Below are positions 1 to 64,000 of a DNA stretch of 64,000 nucleotides, in pieces (the first letter of the stretch is position 1; the number at the start of each line of letters is the position of its first letter). The stretch covers positions 1,873,194 through 1,937,193 of the forward strand of contig VXAI01000038.1 of assembly GCA_013399305.1 (NCBI GenBank). The letters run 5' to 3'. The translations under genes were made by a program, and so were the position numbers. The notes below the pieces were generated by a model. It was not told where the DNA came from. It saw only the letters and a list, made by a program, of their open reading frames with translations, and ran no database searches. The DNA is from Rostratula benghalensis. Its lineage: Eukaryota; Chordata; Aves; Charadriiformes; Rostratulidae.

Positions 1-174
1 TTTAATCACTTGAACAGTAGCATTTTAACTCAAAAAATATGAGTTTTTTCTGCCACTTACTATCCCAAAGTAGCTCAGCCTAGTGCCCCCATTTAGGTCT
101 TCATCTCCTTAGGAGAGGAGATAACAGTTATGACTACTGATTCATCCAGCAAAGGATGACAGCAGGTTAATTTG
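1..174 (-). other. TENM2: TENM2 3' UTR (partial)
   Basis: This is the sequence just downstream of the stop codon on the minus strand. I see no AATAAA or ATTAAA hexamer on the minus strand, so the 3' UTR probably continues past the window edge. No repeat or conserved-looking element stands out. Confidence 0.8.
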
Positions 175-51814
<51,640 letters not shown>

Positions 51815-54800
51815 CTGGTTGAAGAAACGGAGAAGGTAAGTACAAGCCAGACTCATTCACGCCACCACTCAGACTCCTGACAACATTACTGTGCAGACAA
51901 AAAGGCTCGCTCCTGCTGGTGGGACAAGCGCCCTCCTGGCCCAGCGCCACAGCCCTGGGGTGGAGAAGGAAGGTAAAGAAAGGGGATGCCTCAGAGAAAC
52001 AGGGATGTTAACTCCAGCCAAAAGAGGAGGAGTCCTAGTATCTGCCATAGTATGTTTTAAGAACACTGTAAAGATTCAGATTGTGAGCCAAAAGGCAGTA
52101 GACAGAACTAGCAGTCTTCTAACAGGAGATTGGAGCCTCTTTATTCTTCCTCCCTCTGTGTGTGTGTGCATTCCCCTATACAGAGGAGAATCTCTTCTGC
52201 ATCAAGTATGTCAATGTTCAGGGTGCCTTTTGCAGTGTGCTCTGCATAATTCTCTGGAGCTTCTCTAAACACAGTTTCCATAAATAGCTTTGAAAGACCT
52301 ACTTATTTAATGCTAAGTTTTTATATTATGACATATCATTTTGTGCTTTCTGAAAAATATGTTAGAAGAGATATACCACAAAAGGTGTACGTTTTGAATT
52401 GACTATGGATATGACGTGACTTATTGTATAGGAACTAAAAATATTCATTTGTTAAACTGCTCGTGTGTTCTAAGAAAATGTCTGCAGGTAATAGAAGGAC
52501 AAGGCTTTCTCCTGAAATTAAATGAGTCTCAGGAGGCAGTGCCATATCTTACTGAATATTCATTACGAAAAAAGGTAAGAAAAGCAAATTTCATCCTGCG
52601 AGGTGCTTGAAGCCTTGGCATATACAATCAAATCCATCAACATCCAATCCACACAAGCGTGCGCACTTGTCTGTGGAGGTGACAGAAGACTTGAGAGTCC
52701 TGCAGCAGACCTCTCACAGCACCTATTCATTAGCCTGAGCAGGAGGAGGAGTCTGTGTTGCAATACTGCCAGTAGATGTTGGATCCCAATCGTTCACAAG
52801 CTCTCTCATTTGGGTTGAAAATATGGCCTAATCATGCAACCTCTACAATCTCCAGAGAATATGACACAATTAATCTCATCTCTGTTGGTCTTGGGTGGAA
52901 CATTTCATCTCCAAACAGCTCACAAAGTTTCACGTACTCTCATTTTTTCCCTCTAGCAGCAGTGATGGGTCACCAGCAGCATCAAGATCTGCAGGGACCT
53001 GCTGCAGCCCTTTCAGGTCTCACGAACCTGCTGGGCTAGTCCTTTGCATCTGCCACCGTGAGCCCAAGCTGTGACTATTAATTAAGTACTCCACTCCCTC
53101 CCCCGGGCATTTTAAGAGCACCAAGGAAATAATGGGCACCCCACCGGAGTGTGGATACTCTTTTCACCAGCTGTAAGCGAGGAAGACAGCAGTGAGAAAT
53201 ATCCTGAAAGCAAATAAACATGTTTTTCTTGCCTGAGCAGCATCACTTCAGATATGCAGCACTGGAGAAAGACTAAGATGACAGTAAGTCGCCTTCGTGC
53301 CTCTTGGCCTCTGCAGGAGACCAGGAATAGGAGCAACTGTCAAAGTAGCACAGCTTTCATACTGGTGTTGAAAGGTTGAACAGCCTTCCAGAAACCCCTA
53401 ATTTAGACTGCCTGCATGTTCCTATAAACCTGGTCAGAAAGCAACAGCTCTCAGTTTGTGTATCTTCTTCCCCCTCCCAGCTGCCTTTGCTGTGGCCAGG
53501 TGATGCTACAGGCAAGTTCCTGTGACCCCACACCGTTTTTTCACACTCCTGTAGGAGCTCCCCACACGGGAAAGAGCTGACTTGTACCCCTGCTACTCAC
53601 ACTAGTGTCACAACACCTAAGTGTTCACTTGTACTTTTTTGCATTTGGTTATTACCTGATATCTTTACAGTGATTAATTACATTTCAATAGGGCTAAGTA
53701 GACCACAGACATATTAATTTTCAAGTTAGTTCTGAAAGTTTCCTGAACTATTTGTTTTAGAAAATGGATGCTGGCTCTATGGAAGGTGCTGACCTGAGAC
53801 CTCTGAGACCTCAGCTGTCCCACAGACAAAGTTCTTTATTGATTACAGCAACCAAAGTGTCTATGCATTGTTCTATCCAAGGGGCCTGAACCTTCAGTCA
53901 TTTCCAGCACTGCTATAGCAGCTTGTTCTCTACCAAAGCTCTGTGGAGTAAAACACCAGACCTCTGCCAACAAGGCCAAGACCACTCAGTTCAGCTTACA
54001 CAGAAAGCTGTCAGCAGGTAGAAAAAAAGTCTGAGAAGTTTTATTTCAATGCTGCTCTATAGTAAAAAATTACAGTGCCTCTTTCATGCAAATGTAAGGT
54101 TATTTTTGCATTACACATCTTAGCTATAGGAAATTGCACTTACTTTGCAGCACAGGTAATGTATTTTCAAGGTATTTATTTTATTTCTCTCATTTGTCAG
54201 GTTGTTTAACTGACCAAAATGATAATGCGTGAGGGGAAGCATCGTACTGTATGACAAATTATTTGTTTTAAATGAAAAACAAATAGCAATTGTGAATATA
54301 CACATGTGGTTGGCTTTATGCTGAGGCACTGAAGAGAATTAAATCACTAAAGCAGTTTGCTTTGCAGCATATGAGCAAGATGAAAACATGAACAGTAGGG
54401 AGCTAGCAGAATCTCTGAGAAGTTTTACGTGCAGCTGGGGATTAATGGACATGACTTTGCTTTTAGCTTAAGGAGAGAAGCAAGCATCACTGCTATCGAC
54501 ATGATGTTGCTAGGAAACACTACGCTACCTCTACAGAGTTTATTTAACTGTGGCCTTCCAAAGACAGACCTCACGTTGTAATAAACTAAATATCAGAAAA
54601 GAGGGGAAAAAACAGCAGCGGACAATAAGATCTAAGTATAAGACATATACAACAAATAAGACAATAACGTCTTTCTTAGAAGACCTATTAAATTAATGCT
54701 GTATTAACTTTCAAACCAGCTTTAAACGTGGGCAACTATTTAGAAGTTTTGCATGGTTTTTTGTGTTTCCATACATGCATGTGTGCATATATGCATTTGG

Positions 54801-56400
54801 TTTATTCCTGTTTTCTTCAAGGAAATATTTACATAGCATTATAGTCTGTTAGATCAAATTTCCTTCTAACAGCCTGTTGAGCAACTAGACAACAGAGCAC
54901 TGTAATGATCTTAGTAACAAGTTTTCTTCTACAAAACTTTATATTTAGGCAGTGACCTGGAAATCTCTATTTAAATCTTCCTGCATGGCATATGTGCAGT
55001 GATTAATAGAGATGAAGATCCTCTGCATGCAAAGCATTTGCACGTGCCTAATGGGCTTTGATGCACTTCAGTGGGTATTGACAGTGGGCAAGGTCACAGA
55101 GTGTCTAACCGAGGAGCCCTCAGGGGCTCAGCAAGCCCTTGGTGCCCAGAGCTGGCCACGTGCTCTTTGCTGGAGACACAGACTGCACGAAGCACACCCT
55201 AACACTAAGTGCTCTGTTAAAGCTTGCATCCATTCCGCAGTTCTAGCTCACACCCAGCAGCCTCTTACCTCCTGGCTGCCCTGTGAATTTGTTCACAGAG
55301 TAAGGTAGTCAAAGAGGCAGTAAGGAGGGAAGGGCTATCAACATCTAACCTTGAGAATTAATCCGCTGTGGTACGAAGCTCTCAGTCACAGCAGAGAAAA
55401 GGGCCCTTCTTGCTAAGCGGACAGGTTGCTATTTGTGGTGTGCAGAGAAATTCTACGCATCTTTTCCATTACAGTATGCTTAATGGAAAATGTCAAAAAG
55501 CTAGGTTAAAAAAGTGCTTGTTTAAAGTGCTAGATTGACAACCTATTTATTCACAGAACAGGCAGAGTACGGGCAACAGCAGTTCAAGTGTCTCACACTT
55601 CTCTAGCAATGTCTCCGCACAGGCTGCTGCTGCTGGAGGTGAAACACTAATGCATCTCCCCCTCCTGCAGTCTCCAGCTTGCCCCTGAGACTGCTTACTG
55701 GGAGCTTCACTACAGGTACACACTCATTTGCAATTAAAACAGCAAGAAAGATTTCAGTACTTTTAGCAGTGCAGCATGAGGAATCTGTGACTAGCATTGT
55801 GAGGGACCATCAGAGTAAAAGAAGGTTTCGAAATAAAAATATTAAGATCCATTCCTCTCCATACCACAGACAGACAAAACACCCAGCATTCATGTAAAGC
55901 AAATGCTGGAATGCAGTGGTAAAGAAAAAGGAGAAAATAAAGGCATTACATGTCTGTATCTAACAGAGAATGATGTAAACTGGCATTTTGTACACAAGAG
56001 ATCCCAAAACTCTCTTCAGCATTCTCACCAAACACTCTCTACAATCTTGCAGTTCTGCAACACCAGAGCCTGATTTTATGAATGTAATGCCTGAGTTTAT
56101 TTCCCCTCTTCATCTTTTTTTTTGCACCTACTCAACTCAATTGGAGTAACAGAACAAATTAATTAATGGATTTCACCGAGTTCCTTACTTCTTTTGTTGA
56201 AGCAAGCTGTTATGTCCTTAACTTGCTCATAGATTGAAAAGCTCATTTCTTGGCTATTTAGTGTCATAACACATCTACGGGAGTAAGCAGCACAAGAACC
56301 CTGATAAGAACCTCTCACAGATCACAACAAAGACTTGAAGACAACTCTGAAACTCTAGAGTTTGGTAAGCAGAGATTCATTGATAATTTCAGATGTCTGA

Positions 56401-56427
56401 GTGTGTGGGGACGGTTACCCCACACAC
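56401..56427. repeat. Perfect 10-bp inverted repeat (hairpin)
   Basis: GTGTGTGGGG at 56401-56410 and CCCCACACAC at 56418-56427 are exact reverse complements separated by ACGGTTA. The stem is GC-rich at the loop end. Confidence 0.85.
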
Positions 56428-56578
56428 ACCTACACTGTTCCTCAGGACTTGAAAGCCCTTCTCTCCACTCCCTCAGCTTGTCCTTTCTAGCTCATTGCAA
56501 TGAAAGGAAGGAACTCGTGGTTGGATGCATAGTCCAAATGAATACTCAGTAACAACATGAGATGACTGTGGCTTAATT

Positions 56579-56603
56579 AAAATAAATAAATAAATAAATA
56601 AAT
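56579..56603. repeat. (AAAT)n simple repeat
   Basis: Six AAAT/TAAA units in tandem. Ordinary microsatellite. Confidence 0.9.
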
Positions 56604-56817
56604 ATTGCGATATCTTTGCCATAAACCAGTTGAGTTCCTTCTTCTAGGAATGATTTAGATTTCTTTCCCTTGACTATGTGTTACTAAGAGGAAGAAAATC
56701 TACCAATGAATGCTAAGTAAATAATGTAGTATCAGAAGAACTGGGCACCATTTAAGAAAACACTATGAGAAATGAGAACACACCAATACGAAGAGGAGCA
56801 TTTACTGAACTACCACT

Positions 56818-56846
56818 ATATACATATATATATATATACACACACA
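56818..56846. repeat. (TA)n(CA)n dinucleotide repeat
   Basis: An alternating TA tract followed by ACACACACA. Short and imperfect. Confidence 0.85.
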
Positions 56847-59819
56847 ATTACTGCCTTCATCTTATTTCATGTCATTAATATGAATGGAAAAAGGAGATCA
56901 AAAAGGCTCAAGAACTTTGGTCAGACACAATAGGAAAAGAAAGCTCCTGTCTAAAAGCCTCTATAATCCAATCAACAAAATGAGCTTTAAATACTAGATT
57001 TTGTTTGCTCTGCTTGTTTGTAGAGCTCCACATTGCCACAGTCCATGATGGGACCTAGAAGATGCTATAGCAATACAAATCAAAGTGCTTTTCATAACAA
57101 TAACAGGAAAATAAATAGCGAGTCTAGGAAACAACAAACATTGCTGTTACCAAGGTCATTGTGAGCAAAATTAATTCTACTGCTCCCTCCAGGCCTATGT
57201 AAGCTTTATCTATTGCTATACTTTCATATATTCAAAACTTATGAGAGATTTATGAAAAGCTGAATTCAACAAGAAAGTCTGTGGAATCTTTATGAATAGT
57301 AAACAAAATCAATATGGACAGTGTTTGCTTCTAAGAAAGTGATAGGGGTAGAGATACAGATATATTTACGAGAGAACACTCAAAGGTTTTATCTACAATG
57401 ACATTATTCCAAGACTAAACTGTAAGGTGATTAATTAATTTTTGAACTCAGCAAATTAATTTCCAGTAGCCAGGCAGTATATCAAAAATTCTAATCCCAT
57501 TTTGGGTAAAATTCTGCACAGAGTTCTTTTTCATTCCACTGTTACTAACAAACTCCCGGTATACAAATACATGTGTACCCAGCTACACAGGTACATATAC
57601 ATTTTCCCTGGCATAAACTACTTTAGAACTACAAAATAAAACTTTTATGTACATAAATAAAAAATAAATACATAAAATAAAAAATTAAGTAAACAAAAAT
57701 ACAAACTGTCCAATTAATTTGTGGTTTCAGTCTATACCTTAACAATCATAAGAATTCCCACTTATGGTGGGGCCAGTCATTCCAGAAAGGAAGGAAGGGA
57801 AAGCACAGTTAGGGGAAGAAAAGTTAGAGAAATCTTATTCTTTTTCAAGTTTTCAGATTTGAGGAAGTAAGTAGCCTCTTTGTATAATTCAAGGAAAAAT
57901 GGGGAAAAGAGGTATGGAGGACAAAGAGTAAAACCTCTCTAGGTGTTATCTCATAACCACTTATAGAAGCAGACAAAGTTTTTAGCCTCTACTCAGTTTG
58001 TGTATGGAAAAATAGATTTAAATCAAGAGATTACATCTTCTAAGTCCTTCTGATCCAAAGCTGCCTATCAGCCATCTACTCCCCAAACTCCTCCGAACAG
58101 TATCTTCGAGCAGACAGGATGGATTCCTGCCCCTCTCCTCACTCGGTGCTCACGTAGTATCTCTTGTTTATCTTTCTGCCTAACCCCATTTGCCACATCC
58201 TTATCCAAAGCGCGCTGGAAGTCAGTGGAGGCTTTTCATTGACTGGAGTTGACACTGGACCAGGTGGCTCTACGGGGGAAGATGCCCCCCAGTAAAGAGT
58301 ATGTTGTACAGTGCAGTGTTTTCCAGCTCACAGGATACACATGAGTTTGAAGAGGAACATCTAAATGACATTTAAATCCTTCTCTTCTCATTACAGCTGT
58401 TAACTACAGAACTGCAGCAAAGAGAAGTAGCCTGGGATGCGATGGTACCTACAGAATATAGAGAAATGACATAAAAGCACTAATGATGATAGCCTGTTTA
58501 ATTTGGATTTTAGAGGATAATCACTGTTTTCATATTTCCTGTTCATTCCTTCAGTGAATTGCTGGTATGCCTACAGCTACCTAACAAATAATAAAAGAGG
58601 TACACAGAACGAGGTACCTAGCAACATTGAAAATAAAATTACGCTTTTTATTTGCCATTGTTATTTTTTATTCCTTCAATTCCAAAGCCTGAAGGACTTA
58701 GCTAAAGCCAAAGAAAGGGCATACAAATAAGAAAGATGCATAGTACTACAGTAGGCACACACAAGTTATTTTCTACAGGGTAATATTTCAACTAAAATGA
58801 ACTCAAATGCAAACCACGTAACTAAACCAATGTCACTGCCATATAGTATTGGCTGAGTGACAGGTGAAGCCCCTTTGAGCCAGTCTGGACAGATCCAGGA
58901 CAGGCTGCAGAGCCACCCAGAAGCACGAGCTGAGCTCTTCAAAGCGGGACAGTCACACAGATAGACAAGCTGTTAGGAATTAACCCAGCCACTCAGTGTA
59001 ATAAAAAGCCTGATTTCACTGCTCAAGTATCACAGCAGCGCTGCTTGCGGTTCCGGAGGCTGCTCCCACAGAGCGGGAGCTACTCCGAGGCACTGAAGCA
59101 TTTGTCACCACAGTGCTCTGGCTGGCTTCCTTGCTTCTTTATTTATTTATTTTAACTTTGTTTTAGAGAAAACATTTCAAAAACTTTTTTAGATACCCTT
59201 AAATAATTCTTTAAGCTAGATACCAAACGAAGCAATGCATGACATAAATAACTATTTGCAGATGTGTTGAGGGAGATGAATACATGCCTAAGTTAAAACT
59301 AAAGAATGGGCCAGCTACAATTTTATTTATTCAACAGGCTAAAAAACAACCGGAAAGGCCGAGAAATAAGTTTCAAAAAGCCAGAATCCTGATTTCCTCC
59401 ACTCTAATCCTTTCTGTGAAGGCAGACAATTCAGAATGCTAAGTACAGTTCCTTAAATTGCCTGGAATATGTAAGCCATAAGACAATTTTCTTCTAGATT
59501 GTATTTCCTATATATCTATGCAATTTCCGTCTTTCCATTTAATGGTGGGAACTCAGAGAATTATCCAGCTTTCTAAACAAAGTCAGAAAATGTAAGAAAA
59601 ACATGTGTGACTGTTTAGAAGAGAAGTAAACCTCACACAAAGGGGAACTGCTGGTATTAAAAGGAAGTATTAAGAAACGTCACTTGCATCTTTCTGAAGA
59701 AAAAAAAAAGTATAAAAAAAATAAATTCAGGCACACACACATGCACAAAAAAACCCCAACCAAAACCCAGAGGAAACCTCATGTTGCAACACAGGCCATA
59801 AAAATTTAAGATTGAAAAT

Positions 59820-60600
59820 ACCCCCACAGGTGTGAGGGCACCACACCTCGTTAGCAAGGGATTGTTCCACTCGATCCAGCTTCATTTTAAGCGACTCAAG
59901 CTGCTGAGCTCCCATTACTTTCTTGGAGGGGGACGCCCTCGAGATCTCCCCCTTTTGCAAAACTGATAGAGTTCTCTATCACCAGCTGTTGGTGAGACCC
60001 TGCCCCACGTCAAGCTGTCAAGAGCTGGGCAGGGAAAGAGGGTGACTGAGTGCTCTACTGTCCTGAGACTTGAAAGCAAACAAATCCATGTCCGCTCAGA
60101 AGGTTCAGGGTACACAACAAGCCACAGCTGAGCCCAAGAATTCAGGTTATTTTATATATATTTTAAGAGCTTCAAGAAGGAAGGGAGTCTGCATCAATGG
60201 AAAGTTTAGTTATGAGACTGAGAAGGTTCTGCAATGCCGAGAGACCAACTGCTCTGCTGTAGCCAGCAGGTCAGACCCAGTCCCACCAACAGGGGATGCC
60301 CACAGGATCCTTTCTCCACGCAGCCCTTCCAACATCCAACAGGCCATGGGCAAGGGTGAGGGATGGAATGAGTGCGGTACGCAGGCTGCGCGTTGCCCGT
60401 GCCCCCTGGTATCACTAACCTGAACACCAAGGTCACATCCTGCACAGCACCCAGCTCTGTGCACAGTGCCTTTACCACGGAGCAGGTGAGAATCGGTTCA
60501 GGTATGTACCAGCATAAGCAAAAATAGTTGTAAGAAACATGGCTGTAAATGTAGACACTGCTGCCCCCCAAAAGCCGCAGTACCGACACGGTTTCCTCTT
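59820..60600. other. Unclassified GC-richer block with open stretches on both strands
   Basis: The base composition rises sharply against the surrounding AT-rich intron. On the minus strand there is a helix-like open segment (GAQQLESLKMKLDRVEQSLA) and other proline/arginine-rich text. There is a short open frame on the plus strand too. It could be an old retroelement or retrocopy remnant or just a GC-rich intronic patch. I do not recognise the family. Confidence 0.3.
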
Positions 60601-63600
60601 TAGGCTAAGCAAAGTATTTGCTGAGATTTTGAGCAAGAGCTAAAATTTGACCCCGCCAGCACATTCAAGTTACACAGTGTATTCTTTTCAAACAAGACTC
60701 ATATTCATATACCCAGTAAAAAGATACATGAAAGATGCAGTAAAATTTGTATTTAAGATAGCTGGTTCTTTCAAATTAATCCCACTGTAACAAAATCCAT
60801 TTAGGATATAATTCTGGGTGAAATTGCATTCATAAAACCTGTACCACAACCATAATCTTTTATTGTATTAATGTTTCTGATACAGGATACAAGGACTGGC
60901 ACCATCCTTTGTAATATGTAATATCATTTCTGAGAAAGAAGCGTTTCTCAAGCTGGATTTATCTCAAAATAACGTCTACAAAAATAGTTCAGTGGCAGTG
61001 TAATGATAAAGTGACCTATCAGACAGGAATGTGTAAATTCAGTCAATTGAAGAGTAACAAGCAAAACACTGACCTCGTATTTAAAAGAATATATAACCTA
61101 ATTAAAATGTAATAACTAAAATCCCTCCATTAATCACAGTGCTATGGCAGGAATTTCAGTCATTCGTTCATAAAAATTAGGATTCACACAGTAATTGCTA
61201 CTCAACCTTCCTGCACACAATGCAATTGGCTTTTTATTATTTGAAATATGTGGCAGTCAGCCACAGCTTTTCAAAAAAATGCATCTAAACTTTTGTGAAT
61301 AAATGTTTTGGTAACATGGTGGTGTATTTTTAGATATATTATTTACTAGAGAGCTTCAAGAATCTCATACACACTGATGCACGAGGATGTGTCACATTTC
61401 CATACTCCTTACCCATTCTACCCTCTTTGTGTCATACAGACAGACAAAGAGGAAAAAATACAACGTAATTTTTATGTTACGTGATACCCGTATCTGTCAA
61501 AAGGATATTTCATATCATGCTGCCAGGTCCCAGACATTAGATTTCAAAAGCTCAGTTTCATTTGGCTAACTGAAATTTATAAAATGCAACAGAAATTACC
61601 TACTTTCCCCCTGTTTCACTCCGAAAACAAGGCAAAGCCCTAATTGTACAACTGTTAACAGCTAAGACTGTGTATGAACTCAGAATCACACCCAACTAAC
61701 TGAAGTACCCGTAATTTCTGTTCTGACTTTGGAGGAAAGCGTGAAGTCACGTGTTTTTAAAGATTTTTTTCTAGTTTCACGTTCCTCTCTGCAGTTTTCA
61801 CGCAGAGCCCAGACAACAAAGGATGCTGCTGCTCCCCCCCACGGCCCTAGGCAGGGTCAGCTCGCTGGTGGAGACCCCACCATGCTCTGCTTCGCCAAAG
61901 TTGAACACACTTTAATGATGCTGACAATGCAGCCTGGATAAAACCAGGGGCAAGCCTCCTCCTTCATCTGCTCAGATAAGAACTTCCAAAATCCCTGAGG
62001 TATACATCAAGATGCCATAAAGGTGGGTCCCAATTTCAAATATTTACAATTTAAGACTGCTGAAATAAAAAGCCCAAGATCAGGATTGAAAAGGGCAGGG
62101 TCACTTGTGGCTACTGAGGCTTTGCCTGGTAGTACACGGTACTCCCAGAAAGCCTCCAGTGAGGCAGGGGTACTTCTCCATGAATGTCCTAATGGGCCAG
62201 CAGAGGAGACTCCATTGTCACTGACTAGCTTTCCTCAGGACACAAATGCTACCCAGCATTTCTCTGACTTGAAATTTCAAAGGAAAATCATTGTCAGTAG
62301 CTTTACTGACCGCAAAATATTTTTAAGCAAACATTTCAGTGCAGAAGCAGGGAAGGTAAATGCCTAAACAAGTGAAATCAGACATTTTCTGGCAAGCTAA
62401 AAGTTAAAGACAGCTGATAAATATAACTGCATTAATGCAATTCTTCAGGACTTATGCAGACCTAAAACTATCCTACAAGCAGGACAATTAAGGATAATTA
62501 AGGACAATTGTAATTAAGTGTGAAGAGCTGTCCTCTGCTCTGCTCACACATTCACACCTGAATTTAGTTCTCTAAATCAGAGCTGGTAACCAATAAAACT
62601 ATTTCTAGCATTCTGCAAATGATGGCCTAATGCAAAATGGTAACAAGGCAAGCTTTCAAACACCAGTCTCTTCAGAAACAACAGAGGAACAGAATCAGGG
62701 AGAAGCAAGAAGTCACCAACAGGTAAGTCCTGCGGAATGTGGGAGGTGAGACAACACCTGAGACCTTAGCAATTAACCCTGTCAAACACGAGGTGTATTG
62801 CAAATACTGAAAAGTTTATCTGTATGAGAAAAATTGACATGAATGTAAAATTAGGTGTTAATTCTGAAGTGGCCAGACTTCTTGGGATCACATCCTTCCT
62901 CCCTGGCCAGACTAACCTTCAGAGTCCTTTCTGAGTTGTATTAGTGGAAGGCCAGTACACAAGCTGGTCCATATTAGCAAAATTCAGCCAAATTGAATGG
63001 AATGACATGGATTTCAATCAGCTCCTATACAGCCTTAAGGCTCATGGCAGTCGGCTGCCCCTGGATCCTTCATATAGTAGTTAACATATTGGTTACTCCT
63101 TAAGCAAGCATGCCTTTTCTCTGGTTTCTATATGTTAACTGACTACTGGTGAAACCCCTTGGTTATAAACCACTGCTGGCGGTTTTACAGCCCTTCCTCC
63201 CCTTTGAAAGGGTCCCAGATAACCAGCACTTCTCCTGTCTGAAAGGCAACAAATTGCTCAGAAGCAGAGATTTCCTTCTATGGCACTGGCAGGAGATTGA
63301 CTGCTCCGCAGAAACAACCCTTAGATACATCCCTTGGAGCCAAACATCTCCAACATCAAATTTCCCTTTCCCAACCAATGTTCAAGTCTTACTAGAGCTA
63401 AACTAACATTCGAGACCTAATGCAATTTTTGATTTTTCAGGGAAGGGACAGTTCTGAGTTCAGCCATTAGCTTTAGAACACTCTTACTCACTTCACAAAT
63501 CCCCAGGCAGGGCCTGCAGGAGCTGTGCTGTCAGCCCCTTCTGGGGAGTGGTGGGACTCCACTTCCCACCTCCCTCAGAGCCCATTCCCCAGTGCAATAT

Positions 63601-64000
63601 ACACCAGCACAGCCAAATTCAGCTAAGTGAATTCTGAAGCATTTCTTCCTAACAAGAACAAGTACATCAAGTACTACTTTAATTCTCTCGCCAATGGCTT
63701 ACTGAAGAAATTCAAAATAATTTTCAAAGCCTTACTTCTTATCGGGGAGGCTCAGGATATATAAGAGACTGCCCAAGGTACAGGGATGGAAACTGGGGTC
63801 AAGAGCTCTGCTGAACTGACAAAAGCTAACCTCATCTGCCTAGGAGGTGGAGATTTTAAGAAGCCAGTTCAAGACTGTAGAATTAATTTCTTCACTTGAT
63901 AAATAAGAACATACATATATACTTAAAAATAAATCACATATTATCCACTTATGCTCCAAATACAATTCCATTTCTTTGATCCTAACTCCTTTAATACACA

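Larger units (their letters stand above)
51815..64000 (-). other. TENM2: Upstream intron of TENM2 (partial)
   Basis: At least 12.2 kb of non-coding sequence precedes the EGF 8 exon. I searched both strands for EGF-type Cys spacing and for an alternative AHYLDKIVK-like microexon known at this position in teneurins, and found neither. Contents: a short (TG)n at 52156-52167, an (AAAT)n tract at 56579-56603, a (TA)n/(CA)n tract at 56818-56846, a perfect hairpin at 56401-56427, an A-rich/C-run tract at 59747-59768, a GC-richer unclassified block at 59820-60600 and an AATTA cluster at 62481-62519. Confidence 0.75.

Noticed and set aside
51815..64000. Additional EGF exons of TENM2
   Set aside because: No minus-strand stretch with six-Cys EGF spacing and flanking AG/GT was found. 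Several Cys-containing open stretches lacked the pattern.

Overview
The window reads as the 3' two-thirds of one large vertebrate gene on the minus strand, teneurin-2 (TENM2/ODZ2), in a bird. Seventeen coding exons, all with GT-AG borders and all in mutually compatible phases, run from position 51814 (EGF-like repeat 8) down to the TAA stop at 175-177. Together they encode 1967 residues plus a partial first codon. The C-terminal end [19 protein letters not shown] followed by NEMGKR is the teneurin-2 type and differs from the teneurin-1, -3 and -4 endings. The bird assignment rests on CR1 retrotransposon fragments of the avian kind (tail unit ATTCTATG), compact introns and the near-mammalian protein identity. 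I cannot name the species.

Layout, right to left in gene order. 51815-64000 is the 3' part of a long intron with no coding exon that I can find. EGF repeat 8 and the Cys-rich segment are encoded at 51668-51814 and 39915-40125. The transthyretin-like and plug region lies at 33322-37506. The NHL beta-propeller lies at 21286-31778 and includes a 21-nt microexon at 28525-28545 encoding NKEFKHS. The YD-repeat shell with its Rhs-associated core lies at 4512-14709, plus the end of the 875-bp exon. The linker, Tox-GHH-like C-terminal domain and TCAP peptide lie at 175-2260. Positions 1-174 are 3' UTR, and the poly(A) site is outside the window.

The protein is a single-pass type II synaptic adhesion receptor. 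Its intracellular part, membrane segment and EGF repeats 1-7 lie upstream of this window. The visible part is entirely extracellular: the module that forms the barrel-like teneurin superfold and binds latrophilins and teneurins across the synapse. Residue numbers below count from the first visible codon, with residue 1 being the Asp split by the first splice site.

The non-coding 90 per cent is intron. It holds four CR1 fragments, a clear MIR/CORE-SINE-like relic with two weaker candidates, microsatellites (a pure GATA array, a compound ATA/ACA/TGA array), a strong G-quadruplex motif, several perfect short hairpins and some GC-rich blocks that I could not classify. I saw no second gene, RNA gene, virus-like provirus or CRISPR-like structure. 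I do not think the window holds an undescribed system. The most useful leads are the microexon, three cysteines that look unusual for the family, and the ancient SINE relics.
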